A stretch of DNA of 64,000 bases from Podaxis mareebaensis (Eukaryota > Basidiomycota > Agaricomycetes > Agaricales > Agaricaceae): NCBI GenBank assembly GCA_018524725.1, contig JAEUWP010000137.1:213568-277567 (forward strand). Direction: 5' to 3'. Below are positions 47,341 through 58,336 of the stretch, in pieces (position 1 is the stretch's first letter; each line of letters begins with the position of its first letter). The position numbers were made by a program, and so were the translations under genes. The notes under the pieces are model-generated. The model was not told the DNA's origin and made no database searches. It saw only the letters and a program-made list of their open reading frames with translations.

Positions 47341-48421
47341 ATGTCAACCACTGTCCACAACACAAACCAAGCATGTTGCAGCATCCCCCCTGTCCAGTCG
47401 GACTACCAGCCCAAAGGCTCTATCAAGCCCTTCGGTGATTTCAAACGTGTATATATCACTGGGCCCCAGAAAAGCGAGAGCGCTCTCGTCTGTGTATACG
47501 ATATCTTCGGGTGATTCGCTTAACTTTCCTCTCCTCGAGTTACAGAATCATTGACTACAGTCCCAGATTCTTCCCACAGACTCAGCAGGGTGCAGATATG
47601 CTCGCTTCAGCACTTAAGGCGACGGTCTACATGCCTGACTTCTTCGAGCCCAACCACCCCTTCCCGAGCGAGAAATTCCCGCCCAAAACTCAAGAAGAGA
47701 AACAGGAGCTCCAGAAATTCTTCGGTACTGTCGCTAGCCCTCCCGAGAATGTGAAGAAGCTCGTGTCCTTTGGTCAAGCACTGAGGTCAGAGGGTACTAA
47801 AAAGCTTGGTGTATACGGCTTCTGCTGGGGCAAGTGCATCTATGCTATTTGATTGTCATAATTCTTATTGTTGCTAATAGGTGGCAAGGTTACTATGATA
47901 GGAGCTGGAGAGAACACGCCATTCGATGCTGCTGCTATCGTACACCCCGCGTAGGTTGATTATTCACTTACTGTATGCGATCCTTACACGAGTGTAGAAT
48001 GCTCTCCGTTGAGGACGCTCAAAACCTAACTATCCCGCTCGCCATTTATCCTTCGAAGGATGAACCTATGGAAGAGGTGTGTTGTCCCTCACTTCAGGGC
48101 CCTTTACGCCACTCACATAAATGCCTCAGTACAGCAAAATTTTAGATGTACTCTCTAAGAAGCTCTTCGCCGCCAAGAATGACCACAAGCACTATCAGAA
48201 CATGTAATTGTAGCCAACCTTTCTTTGAGCATTGCTTTTAACTCTGCCCATAGGTTCCATGGATGGGCGGCTGCAAGGGCTGATCTCACAAAGGAGGACA
48301 ATAAAAAAGCGTATGCTGATTTGATTCTCTGTGGGTGTATCGAACTAACGCGAATACTTCAACAAGGTTTGAAGATGTCTATGGGAGGTTGGCAGAATTC
48401 TTCAAGAAGAATTTGGCGTGA
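47341..48421 (+). CDS. Dienelactone hydrolase family alpha/beta hydrolase (AIM2-like)
   Basis: The protein starts MSTTVHNTNQACCSIPPVQ at 47341 and ends FFKKNLA at 48421. The DLH fold is recognisable from YITGPQKSESALVCVYDIFG, then QGADMLAS and the nucleophile elbow GFCWGGK, whose Cys is the DLH nucleophile. The acid Asp is in YPSKDEP and the His in FHGW. All three catalytic residues are present. An N-terminal CCSIPPV segment is typical of fungal members. DLH proteins hydrolyse cyclic esters such as dienelactones from aromatic catabolism, but most fungal homologues have unknown substrates. Introns lie near 47514-47570, 47829-47880, 47953-47998, 48078-48129 and 48207-48252. The last splice near 48330-48366 is uncertain. 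Confidence 0.85.
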
Positions 48422-48479
48422 ACTGTAGATGAAGAATACAAAAACAAATGGTTCGCAAGTGTTCCCAAGATAGATGCCT

Positions 48480-50338
48480 TTATGTGTAGTCTATCAGATC
48501 CTCGGAACAATCGTCCTCGACTTTCCAAAGCCAAAATGGACCTTATGGCATTTGAGAAAAATCAGTAGCCATTACCTTGGGCAGTATCTCGTTTGCCACT
48601 CACCAACTGGATCCCCTGGTTTTACGACACTATAACCTCAGAGATATGATGCAGGTGCTGACGATAGGACACACGTACCTTGCTCGTGCGTAGTAGTGGT
48701 CCACACACCAACCACACCCCTGGCGCTGCCTATGTCACCAAGTTGTACACCGTTAGAACTGAGAAGCCAATGAGTATCGTGGTTTTCACGGATTCCAGGA
48801 AACACACCTCCACTGAGGGCTGCCGTCGTAGATGGAAACCTTCTGCTTGTTATAAGTCGGCCGAAGACTGGGTAAGGATAGGGCTCACAAATTTCCACCT
48901 GGCCGTTCCATCGTTAGCCATGCGAACATATCCTTCTATTACAGCCTCGTTTCCATTGACTCCTTTTGAAGACCCAATGAAGAATATCTCGGGGTGTTTT
49001 GGGCTGGCAGAAAGATGGATTTCAGATGACTGGAAAAATCGAATCTCGGCCCTGGGTATGATGCGCAATTTGATTTCAATCAATCTGGTTGCTTCACGGA
49101 AGCGAGGGTCTTCGAAGAACTTGGGGTGCAGCGGGCCGTGCGCGATGTCAGAATACTGTGAGATATGAAGTTGGGGTTAGTTAATGATACGTTCTGGAGA
49201 ATGCTACTTATTCAGTACATTGAAAGCTGATCATGTCACGAATCGGATGGTGAGCACCAGGTGACGTTGAAGCCGGTAAGCCTTACCAAAAAGATCGCTG
49301 ATATGAGCGGGATGAGGATATAGCGTCATGATGGTGAGGCGGATATAACCCTCTTACCGATAATCCATGAAACAGATATATCTCCTCCAGGTGCCTGAGA
49401 CAGCATTAACAAGAGGTAACCGAATAGGTGGTGAACCAACCTTCTACCCCTGCCCAGTCCTGCGGAGAATAGCTGCCCGGAGCGCTATAGGGGCGGAGGG
49501 ATTCCAAGCCTGAGGGAGGGTGGGCAAAGGTTCTGTGCAAAGGAAGGTCTTGTAGGTTGGCCAAAACAACGTTGATTAGGTGTTCTACATGGACCCAATT
49601 AACGTCCCCACTTGTGCGGAACGGACCGTAATCATTCCTGGAATCGTATTTGCGCAGGTCGTAAACATAGGCACGACTCTTGTTGCGTCTCCCCGACAGT
49701 TGCCATCGGGTTTTTCCCGCCCATTCCATATCCACCATGCAGGATCTGAGGTGAGCCTGAAGCTGGCTTATCTCTGGCGGACTATCAAAAGCGATGATAC
49801 TTGGCGGATTGAGCCTTGCTTTGGGGAAGAGCCTCTCCAACCACTGTGTGTTCTTGGAAGTGGACGTGTTTGCAGATATTCCTCTGCCGTTGTCACTATC
49901 AAGAGCCGGAAGAGCCTCGTTAACGATGGACACAAAAACTTGAAGCGCGTCCCTCTTGTCTTTGAGTGGCATAAGCGACAAGTCTCCTCGTTTCCTCGTC
50001 GCTATCAGCTCTGCTTTCAGCCTGCGAGTAAATTCGTCCTTCCATCGACTTTCGGGCGGATACACTTCAGGGGTAGTAGGGAGATTGGCTGCGTGGCGTA
50101 GTTCCAAGATGGCCTGTGGGTCGTCAAATGGATAAGCATGCCATAGCTGTCGCCACAGATACTCGTCTTGGACAAGCTCATATGCAAGACGGCATGTCTG
50201 GGAGAAGGCAGCCACGTCCCATGGATGACAGAATGTCAGGATGCGGTGAGCGAGCTCTAGAGGGATGGTGAAGATCATGACGGGTTGGGCTGGTCGGTGG
50301 TGGGCCATGGGATGAGTGGTGGGCCCGGGATCAGACAT
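48480..50338 (-). CDS. F-box protein, likely SCF ubiquitin-ligase substrate adaptor
   Basis: The gene starts at 50338 (MSDPGPTTHPMAHH). The F-box lies at residues about 22-65 (FTIPLELAHRILTFCHPWDVA...DEYLWRQLW). The C-terminal part has LHPKFFEDPRFREATRLIEI, HPEIFFIGSSKG, DGTARWKFVS and GVVGVWT...DPVG.FWLWKV, ending at a TAA at 48480. This C-terminal beta-rich module is shared by many basidiomycete F-box proteins of unknown target. The F-box would bind Skp1 in an SCF complex and the C-terminus would select substrates. Exon 1 is long (to about 49.42 kb). Later exons near 49.15-48.85, 48.83-48.68 and 48.55-48.48 kb are joined by short introns. Confidence 0.8.
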
Positions 50339-50764
50339 TGGACCGAAACAGGGAAGGTGGGTGAGGAAGGGGGACTATTGTCTGTGAGAATAATAGCGGG
50401 TTCATTTCCGTTCTCATGGGTTCCCGTCGAAAGGACCAGCCATATGTCGCAATTATATCAGTCACCTCCGCTTACATGCCGCGCCTGATAGAAGATTCGA
50501 GCACCTTTCAAAGTGGCCAACTTTCGTTTAATGCTGCAACATTGCGGTTATTGTATAAGAACACCTTGTATTTCCATTGCATGCCTGGCAGCTATCTCCT
50601 ACCATCGGAACCACGGTTTCCGGGACATGCCCATATCAGTTCATAGGTTGCATTCCAACCCCACAATGGTGGCTGTGTCGGTGGATAATTATAGACGCTC
50701 ATGCTTGGCATGTTTAGTGTGTGTTGAACATTGAACATTCTCCACCACCTTCAACGCGTCCACG
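50339..50764. promoter_or_regulatory. Divergent promoter between the F-box and prenylcysteine oxidase genes
   Basis: The interval is 426 bp between opposite starts. No coding sequence or clear motif is supported. Confidence 0.3.
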
Positions 50765-52679
50765 ATGAAGTACGTGACCGTGTTGTTCCTCATCTCAGGA
50801 ATCGTCGCCTTTGAGATACCCTTCTTTGTCCCAAAATTCCTCAAGCACAAGGCCTCGGCTTCCACTGTTGAACGTACCGAAGTTGCCGACGTCCCGATTA
50901 CCCCTAGAATTGCGATTGTTGGCGCCGGTGCTGGTGGCAGTTCGGCTGCATTTTGGATTTCTAAGGCTAAATCTCGCTTTGGCCTTGGTGTAGATATAGA
51001 CGTGTATGACCGAAACGACTACATTGGTGGACGTAAGTCCCCGTGTCAATCTGCCCAAGGAGCTCGCTAATGAACATTATCAGGGAGTACTGTTGTATAT
51101 CCTTATGAGAACACAAGCCTTCCGGAGCTCGAACTCGGTGCATCTATTTTTGTGAAGGCGAACAAGAATCTCTGGAGAGCGTCAGACGAGTTCAATTTGA
51201 CGCGTCGAGATTTCGCGGAGGAAGACTACGAAACGGGGTTATGGGATGGTGAGAAGGTCGTCTTCACTGTGCGTGATCTGTTATTTTCTGCGAGGGCCCG
51301 CTATCTCATTGCCACCACAGTTTGAAGGCGGTCTGTGGGGTACTGCCAAGGTACTCTGGAGGTACGGGATAACATCTCCGAAGCGTACCCAGGATATGTA
51401 AGCCCGCTTGTCGTTCAGTATACTTCTTCGCGTATAACCCGAGCGGCCGTACAGCGTCGACTCGATGATCCAAAGGTACCTTGGCTTATACTCCAAGGAT
51501 ACACCCAAGTGGGATGACATTGGCCACCTGTCTGCTACGTACGGTTGGACCGAGCTAACAGCAAGCAGCACAATGGAGTACCTTCTACACAAGGGCATTG
51601 GCAGACGTTACATTTCCGAACTCGTGGAAGGGGCGACTAGGGTCAACTACGGTCAGGTAAACCCTATCTCAACCTTCGTTTCTGGCCAGTACACTGAATT
51701 CACGCCTAGAATGCTGATTACATTCACGCGTTGGAGGGCCTATGTTCTCTTGCCGCGACTGGTGCTTCCGGAATCAAAGGAGGGAACTTCCAGGTCTTCG
51801 AACAATTCCTTAAACGATCTGGCGCGTCCGTTCACCTTAACACCACCGTCAGCAGCATCCTCCCCAAGGCCAACTCTAAATACTGGACAGTCGCGACTCC
51901 TCAAGGAGCTAAAGACTATACCGCCGTCATCCTCGCAGCACCATTCCATTCAACGGACATCGTCGTTCCTCATGCCATCTCTGAGCAGATTCCTGCACAA
52001 CCCTACGTCCATCTCCACGTTACGCTCTTGACCACAACCTCCGAGTACCCGAACCCCGCTTACTTCGCTTTGTCTTCCTCAGCTAAGCCCGCACGCATGA
52101 TGTTGACTACGTACGAGGGTGTCCGTCATAATGGGAAGGAGCCGGAATTCAACTCGCTCTCATATCATGGCCTTGTTCGTCCCGGTGAATGGGCCGTCAA
52201 GATTTTCTCCAAGCAACGTATTAGCGACCAATGGCTCCATGAAGTCTTCAATGGTCAGGTTGGGTGGGTTTTCAGGAAGGAGGTATGGAACATTCCTTTT
52301 CTCATCTGATGAAACCTAAATCTCAATATGTTGCTAGTGGGATGCTTACCCCAAACTTCCTCCGACTACCACCTTCCCTCCTGTCAAGCTTGATCGAGGC
52401 TTCTACTATGTCAACTCGTTTGAGCCGTACGTTTTTATGGTTTCCTTTTATGTCTCCGTTTGTATTAAAGTTCTTTTCAGCTTCATCTCAACTATGGAAA
52501 CCGAAACAATTTCCTCTCGCAACGTTGTCGACCTGCTCCTCAACGACGAGTTCCACACCAGCATCTGTGGACCCAGTATATCAGAATCTGATTCAAAAGA
52601 CAACAATACTACTACAGGTGGAAATACCACGACACGAAAGCAAGATGAAGATGGCTATATATACGGTTGGGACTGTTGA
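50765..52679 (+). CDS. Prenylcysteine oxidase/lyase, FAD-dependent
   Basis: The ATG at 50765 begins a signal-like segment (YVTVLFLISGIVAFEIPFF). A Rossmann FAD-binding motif follows (RIAIVGAGAGGSSAAFW) with acidic beta2 end (VDIDVYDRNDYIGGRSTVV across an intron), then LPELELGASIFVKANKNL. Later exons carry ITSPKRTQDM, NPISTFVSG, the GGNFQVFEQFLKRSGASVHLNT region, and APFHSTDIV. The end is WDAYPKLPPTT.FPPVKLD.GFYYVNSFEP and ...GYIYGWDC. The family removes the prenyl group from farnesyl- or geranylgeranyl-cysteine released by turnover of prenylated proteins, yielding cysteine, aldehyde and H2O2, in a vacuole or lysosome. In a basidiomycete this could also recycle lipidated pheromone remnants; that is inference. 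Domain order and length are normal. Confidence 0.85.
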
Positions 52680-52995
52680 ATGCCTAGTCAATGATGCTAA
52701 CTATGTACTTACGAAAGGCAATGAGTGAAGAAAAGGACAGAATTCCCGTTAGTCGGTTCAGCAAAGGGCGGATAATCTAGCTGCCCCCGCTGGACACGCT
52801 TTTCATGCTCCAAATTATTGCCGGCTTTGACCTCGATTAGTCGAGGTGCTAGAGGAGCCCGGAGAAAAATAAATAAATATACAAGTGACCTTCTTGGTAT
52901 GAATTATTAGAATGGATATCCGTTTGTGAAGATGAAGTTTGAATGGCGGAGAAGAGGGGAGAAAATGGACGTCATCAACCTATGAATTTGAAGTG
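52680..52995. other. Intergenic region between convergent genes
   Basis: It is the 3' flank of both neighbours. AATAAATAAATA-like sequence at 52869-52880 could serve 3'-end formation. Nothing else is supported. Confidence 0.3.
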
Positions 52996-54967
52996 CTATG
53001 CTGTGCTGGTGCTGCTGCTGCTGTTCCCGGTCTTCTCGGAGACCTGGGCATGTTCCACTTGTGGCACGCTTTCCGGTTTGGCGGTGTCATGTACGCCTGT
53101 GTCGGTAAATCCGTGACGATCGCCGGCTGCGACGGGTGCGTGGCCACTTGAATACACATTCTCGTTTTCGTAATAGGTGAAAGGAGCGGCAGTGAAATCC
53201 CGGCGAAGTTCAATGTAGTCAGTGGCAAATTCACCGTGCTGCGAGAAGCGTGATCAAGACCAAAGCGGGGGCGAGTAGGCAAACGAAACTAACCTCGACT
53301 TCGTCCATACCAAGAGCCTCACTAGCAGGTCCTGCTCTGAGTTTGAGACCAGGAATCATGTCAACGGCCTTAGCGATAAGCGCAGTGACAACGAAGGTGT
53401 AACCGCATGTTGCAAGAACGTAACAGATTTGCTTGTAGATCGCGGACCAGTTGTGATTCATGAAGCCACCATTGACCGTGGTGCTCACGCCATCGAGGAT
53501 GATGATATCCGAATCAGCAAAGAAGGCGTTGAGGATAAGACCCACGATACCCCCGACAGCGTGCTCAGCGAATAGATCGAGTGCATCATCAATACGGACG
53601 AGGTGTTTAACTGAATGGAACAGAGTTAGATTATTATCTTGGCACGGAAGTAGATTAGATGCATACCCTTGGTAGCCAAATTACAAAGAGCACCGGAGAG
53701 AACGCCAGCAATGACAGAGGACCAGGGATGAAGGTAGCCGGAGGAAGGGGTAGCTGCGACAAGACCAGCAATGGTACCAGAGCAGAAACCGACCATCGTC
53801 CAACGGCGTTCGTACCGGAAATCCAACAAACACCATACCATGCCACCAAAGGCAGCAGCTAGCATAGAGTTCCAAATGGCAAAGACCGCACGAAGGTTTG
53901 CACCAAATGCACTTCCACCATTAAACCCAATCCATCCAAACCAAAGCATGGAAGCTGTCGAGAAGCAGTAATTAAATTAGTCGCTGCCAGAGGGTGAGGA
54001 TAAGAATTACGTACTTCCGAGAGCCACCAAGGATACGTTGTGTGGACGGAAGTTCAGAAGCTCTTTCTCCTGTCGTCGACCCAAAACCCAAGAATAAGCA
54101 AGACCGGCCACACCACTCCCAATCTCAACGGGGCCTCCGCCTAGTTTACGCGATGAAAAATGTCAGTACTATAAATAGAATAATCGAAAACATCTATTGG
54201 AAACTCACCAGCAAAGTCCAGAACGCCCCATTTCAAAGCCCAACCTTGTGCACCCCAGACCCAGCATGCCAACGGACAATAAACCAGTGTCATCCAGCAG
54301 AAGATGAAGACCATCGCCGGTAATACCCGTCCACGCTCAGCGATACCACCCATCAAGATAGCCGCCGTAACACAACCGAATTCCATTTGGAAAAAACTGT
54401 AGAGGATGGCAGGAATCAAGGGAGATCCTGGAGAAGGCTCGCCAAAGACTTTCATCAGACCAAAGTGGCTGAGATTTCCGATGAACCCATTGTCTGCCGA
54501 ACTTGAGAATGCGAGAGAGTAACCCCAGAAAAACCACTGAAAAATAACAACCGCATTGCTAGCGACGACAGCCCATATCAACGACACTACGATCAACTTC
54601 GGGTAAGCATGTCGTGGTCCCTCTCTCAGAATTTTTCCAGAGATTACGTACAGGCATTCTTGCGACGAGACAGGCCAGAGTAGAGGAATGCTTGAGGAGA
54701 CGTGAGGAGGATGTCTTGAAGGAAGGAGATAAGAGCTTACCCAGTCCTGGGACCATGAAAAAGACCATAGCACCAGCAATAATGATGAACGATAAGTCAC
54801 CTCCATCATACCTACGTCCAATGAAGTTAGGAAAGTCGAGAATGTCTGAGCCTGGAGCAACGTACAGGGAGGTGCCATCGCCTGGGGCACCTGTACGACA
54901 TTAGGGCATGCTTAGAGATGTTTCCGGTCAAGGACAACTCACGGCGCAGGAGGGGAACGGCTTGCAT
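52996..54967 (-). CDS. Ammonium transporter (AMT/MEP family)
   Basis: Exon 1 is short and starts at 54967 (MQAVPLLRR). After an intron come GDLSFIIIAGAMVFFMVPGLG, then YPKLIVVSLIWAVVASNAVV with QWFFWGYSLAFS, then GCVTAAILMGGIAERGR. Pore-lining regions MLWFGWIGFNGGSAFGAN and HAVGGIVGLILNAFFAD contain the expected His, and about eleven membrane spans are visible. The C-terminal cytosolic tail (ALGMDEVE...) ends in a poly-Ser stretch encoded by CAG/AGC repeats, with the stop at 52996. The signature matches fungal Mep/Amt transporters that take up ammonium and, in the Mep2 class, sense it for filamentous growth. Which class this is cannot be settled by eye. Introns near 54.89-54.94, 54.60-54.74, 54.14-54.21, 53.95-54.02, 53.61-53.67 and 53.22-53.29 kb. 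Confidence 0.95.
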
Positions 54968-56422
54968 AGGGCTCGTGTGAGGAGACAGCCAAACACGGTG
55001 GATGCAGGACGTCAATAGACGGGAGACTGGAAAAAGAAGAGTTGGGGGTAGCAAACAAGGAACAGGACCGAGAGGTTGGGGCTTTAAAACGGTTGTCACC
55101 GCAAAGATACGAATGAAACGGCGCGTGTATTTCTGGGCGTCTCGCCTCGCGAGCGGGAATTGGAGTGCCTTGCCATTTTTCCCGCTCAATGCCAGCTCGT
55201 TATCAATGCCTTAGTGGCCGTGACGTCACGCTAGTGCTCTGAGCACTATCCAAGAATGCTGTCGTTCCCCTTCGCCAACAAGATAGACGAGTGTCACCTG
55301 TTTGCAGAAACTATCACGAACCAGTCCCAGACATGTCTTATTACCTCTGAACGATCCAAGCAGGATGCATCCGCGAACCTGGTTTCAGCCTTTCTAGTAA
55401 CGCAGAGATAAGGACTGCCGAATTTCGAAATCCCCGCCGGGACAAATGTCAACAGAGATAAGTAAAGGGCCATAAGAGCTTTGATATTCAATTCTAAGTT
55501 TCGATCACGGGGCTCCTAATCGGACCAATCGTGATGCAGTTCGACCCTGGGTCGTGGCTGTGCAGAGATAAGGCCTCCCAGCAAGATGAAAGAGGCCAAA
55601 AACGTGATCCATTTCTTTGGAGATCCGGTCGCAACTTCGTCGTGCAAGCTTCCTAGATCGACGACCAGCCTCTCTCTCTGTTCCGTGAATCGATAGGCAG
55701 GAACAAGGTTTTCCGGACAGCTATTCGGAATTGTGGCCGATGTGTCTTATTTGGTTGTGGGAACGAACTATTTGGCGTTGTCCCCACACTACTACTTTGC
55801 CACGAGTACGAAGGGCGGCGGAGACCGCCGGAAAACGACCAATAATTGCTGCTATGAGTCCAATTTCCGGAATGTAATGCAAGCGATCGGCCGATCACTT
55901 CCTATATGTTGGATCCAGATTTTCGCATCCGCGAGTCTACACGTCGTCGTTGGATCATCAACAGTTGCTGTTGGGTATGTTTGAAACGAAAAGAAGGCGT
56001 GATTCAGTCTGTCATTTGTGGGTCTATAATGGAGCTAGGAAGCTCGCCCTACGGAAGATCCTGCTTCTTTCGGAAAGCGAATCTCGAGCGCTTCCATATG
56101 AGGGCGTCAGTTCCCTGGCTAAACCGTGCAACGAATTTCCGAAACGACGTCGCTCCCAGGCCTGAAACTCTGGTTCCCACTATGATCAGAACAGAAATGT
56201 TGGGAGAGGATGATTATGCTGTTTATATCCATCATCCAGGTCGGACGAAATTGTCCTATGAGAGAAATAGGACATGTGTAGCAATTTTGAGGGCCCCAGG
56301 GGAAGGGATCGCGTCGAGTATAAGTACCCGAGGGAGTTTCTTGCCATGCGCAGTGTTCTTGACCATTGGATTCGCAAAGTTATTCGCAGTCGCCTTCGCT
56401 CGTACTCCCAGCCCAAATTGCC
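54968..56422. other. 1.45-kb intergenic region with one unassigned open frame
   Basis: Apart from the ammonium-transporter promoter I see no recognisable gene. The plus-strand frame 55906-56442 is open for 178 codons but shows no conserved motif, no clear introns and a Cys/Arg-rich composition, so it may be chance or a relic. It overlaps the first exon of the next small gene. Confidence 0.25.
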
Positions 56423-56820
56423 ATGTCTTCTCAGTCAGGTGAAAGTTCTGTGCGTGCCTTTGCTATGTCTGCATGACCCGGATCCATGATGAATTTCCTA
56501 ATCACAGCAGATGCGCCAGCGACGCCTTGGTCTTCCAACGATGCAGTCTCTTCGAGCTCAAGCAGCGCAAAGCCTCAACTTTGTGAGTGTCAGAGACCTT
56601 GTCGCTGTTCTAAAGCGTCTGACGGCAGTCACGAAGAAATCCAAGTACGGTGATAAGAGCCAAACCCAGGATCAGGTAACCTGGTGCCAATAGAAAAATA
56701 CACTGACCTAACAACTCGTTACAGAAAGTAAAGAACAAGGTAATCTCTAAGATGGTGCGCAATTCCAACGCAGCATCAGCTCGGACGCCGCCAGCGGAGT
56801 GTCAGTATGTATTCCTGTGA
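56423..56820 (+). CDS. Small spliced gene for a 77-residue Lys/Ser-rich protein, unknown function
   Basis: Four exons (56423-56438, 56508-56582, 56629-56675, 56725-56820) total 234 nt and stay in frame. The introns are 69, 46 and 49 nt with GTGAAA, GTGAGT and GTAACC donors, and CTGAC/CTAAC branch points are visible in the last two. The protein starts MSSQSADAPATPW, has a run of six Ser, then LFTKKSKYGDKSQ and KVKNKVISKMVRN, so a basic C-terminal half follows an acidic/Ser-rich start. The acceptor before exon 2 is a tandem CAGCAG, which would include or omit one Ala. No family is recognised. It lies 195 bp upstream of the lipoyl transferase gene on the same strand. Confidence 0.45.
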
Positions 56821-57015
56821 ACGCAGATAGCAGGACAAGATGTCGGAATGGGGAAGGCTATTCAGGAGTCGTTTGTAAATTATATCGCAGTCAAACTGAT
56901 TTTAAAGACCGTGTAAATAGAGGTTGGGAAGTCGTCAAGTGCGATTGCTTCACGAAGTGGCCAATCTCACAAATAGGAGTCGGGATAACATAACCAAAGG
57001 CAAACAAGTACCAAT

Positions 57016-57852
57016 ATGGTATCGGTGATCGGCGCGTCATCTGCAATTTCATTTTTCATCTTCGATCCCACTGCAATGACGTTGCCCCCAGTCTTTTACC
57101 ATGTCTTCCGCCGGCCACTCCCTTATTCTCCAACGCTCCAGCTTCAAGAAACCATCCATCATGCACAGTTAGCCCTTCGTCACGCGAACACACACAAAGA
57201 CATACTCCTCCTCCTCCAACACCGACCAGTCTATACTGCGGGTCGTCGTCAGACTGCTTCATCTGTCGAGGAAGAAGAACAACGCCTCACGCGAATGGGC
57301 GCAGACTTTGTGCTGTCTTCGCGAGGTGGCCAACTAACCTACCACGGTCCCGGCCAAATTGTGGGGTACCCCTTGATGGACCTTTCGCGGTATACACCCG
57401 TCATGGGTGCAAGAGACTATGTCTGTCGCATGCAAAAAATGATCGAGCGATATCTCCGAGAGAGTCATGAATTACAACACGTTCCATCAGAACACACGGG
57501 GGTTTTTCTTGACCCCATGACGAAGATCGCAAGCATTGGCGTGCAAATCCGGCACAGGCTGACTTCTCATGGATTCGCCTTTAACGTCACTCGAGAACCG
57601 CTGGCGTGGTTTGACCAAGTTGTTGCATGTGGACTGGATAACGTTCGGGCGGGGAGCGTAGAAAGTGCCACCAATAAGCCGGTTGAGATGGATGTGGAGT
57701 TCGAGAACGTGGTTGATGCCTTCGGCCGTGCTTATGATAGGGAGATGGTGGTACTTGAGCCTGAGAAGGAAGGGGATGTTGGGAGGGCTATTCTTGCGAT
57801 GGAAGCAGAAGCATTGCAGGCGGGCATATGGCCGAAGGAGCCTAATTTATGA
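57016..57852 (+). CDS. LIP2: Lipoyl(octanoyl) transferase, mitochondrial
   Basis: This is a single exon of 278 codons if the first ATG (57016) is used; a second start at 57076 would remove a hydrophobic 20-residue leader. The protein carries RGGQLTYHGPGQIVGYPLMDL (the acyl-pocket signature), then TKIASIGVQIRH with the catalytic Lys, and VVACGLDNV with the catalytic Cys. All are intact. The enzyme moves octanoyl from mitochondrial acyl-carrier protein to the H protein or E2 subunits, which lipoyl synthase then sulfurates. It corresponds to E. coli LipB and yeast Lip2. The leader could act in mitochondrial targeting, although it has few Arg. Confidence 0.95.
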   Translation: MVSVIGASSAISFFIFDPTAMTLPPVFYHVFRRPLPYSPTLQLQETIHHAQLALRHANTHKDILLLLQHRPVYTAGRRQTASSVEEEEQRLTRMGADFVLSSRGGQLTYHGPGQIVGYPLMDLSRYTPVMGARDYVCRMQKMIERYLRESHELQHVPSEHTGVFLDPMTKIASIGVQIRHRLTSHGFAFNVTREPLAWFDQVVACGLDNVRAGSVESATNKPVEMDVEFENVVDAFGRAYDREMVVLEPEKEGDVGRAILAMEAEALQAGIWPKEPNL

Positions 57853-58336
57853 ATAACCAGCATACATAGATGGAACTTGGCTTTCTGACTGCACCCACTG
57901 AGTTTCTGTAGGATCCGGATCTACCTTTCCTAAAGGGCTTTCAGGTCGAGCGAAAGCATGGGACAATATCTATTATTAGATTTCTTGGCAACCTTCTTGG
58001 AAAAGTGTCACTGGTCACTAGCATTGATCATCACTGTTCAACCAGACGTCGTTCGAACTCTTTTTTTTTTTCTTTTTTTTTTTTTCCGGTCAATTCTATT
58101 CTGGTCAGTGCCAGCGCGGCCATACAACGTTGAACCGCGGGAAGCGTCTACGCTATCCTATTAACCGGGGCCCGATCACAGTCCGTCGAGGTAGGCTACA
58201 CCTAAAAAAACCCTCTCANGGTAGAATAGAGACCGGCATAGTGCAGGGGTGACGAGTTCCCACGGCCGGGTGGTGGTGGTAAAAGATCAAGAAGTGTCGT
58301 GTCGTTCGAACTCTTCCTAATCATTACGACCTCATC
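57853..58336. other. Intergenic region with T-tract, direct repeats and one undetermined base
   Basis: It contains a candidate insertion bounded by 15-bp direct repeats (58048-58062 and 58301-58315), described separately, and the only N in the window (58219). The rest is the 3' flank of the lipoyl transferase gene. Confidence 0.5.
58048..58315 (-). mobile_element. Candidate retroposed short element with 15-bp target-site duplication and poly(A) tail
   Basis: The sequence GTCGTTCGAACTCTT occurs at 58048-58062 and again at 58301-58315. Directly inside the left copy is a T-tract (58061-58085, interrupted by one C), which on the minus strand is a poly(A) tail abutting the repeat. The body is about 215 bp (58086-58300), GC-rich and without coding capacity. 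This layout is that of a SINE or processed RNA inserted on the minus strand by target-primed reverse transcription. I could not match the body to a tRNA or 5S RNA head. Confidence 0.5.

Noticed and set aside
58086..58300. 5S rRNA-derived head in the candidate retroposon (GGCCATAC and CCCGATCACAG resemble 5S segments)
   Set aside because: The order and spacing do not follow 5S rRNA and the orientation is opposite to that needed for the poly(A) end.
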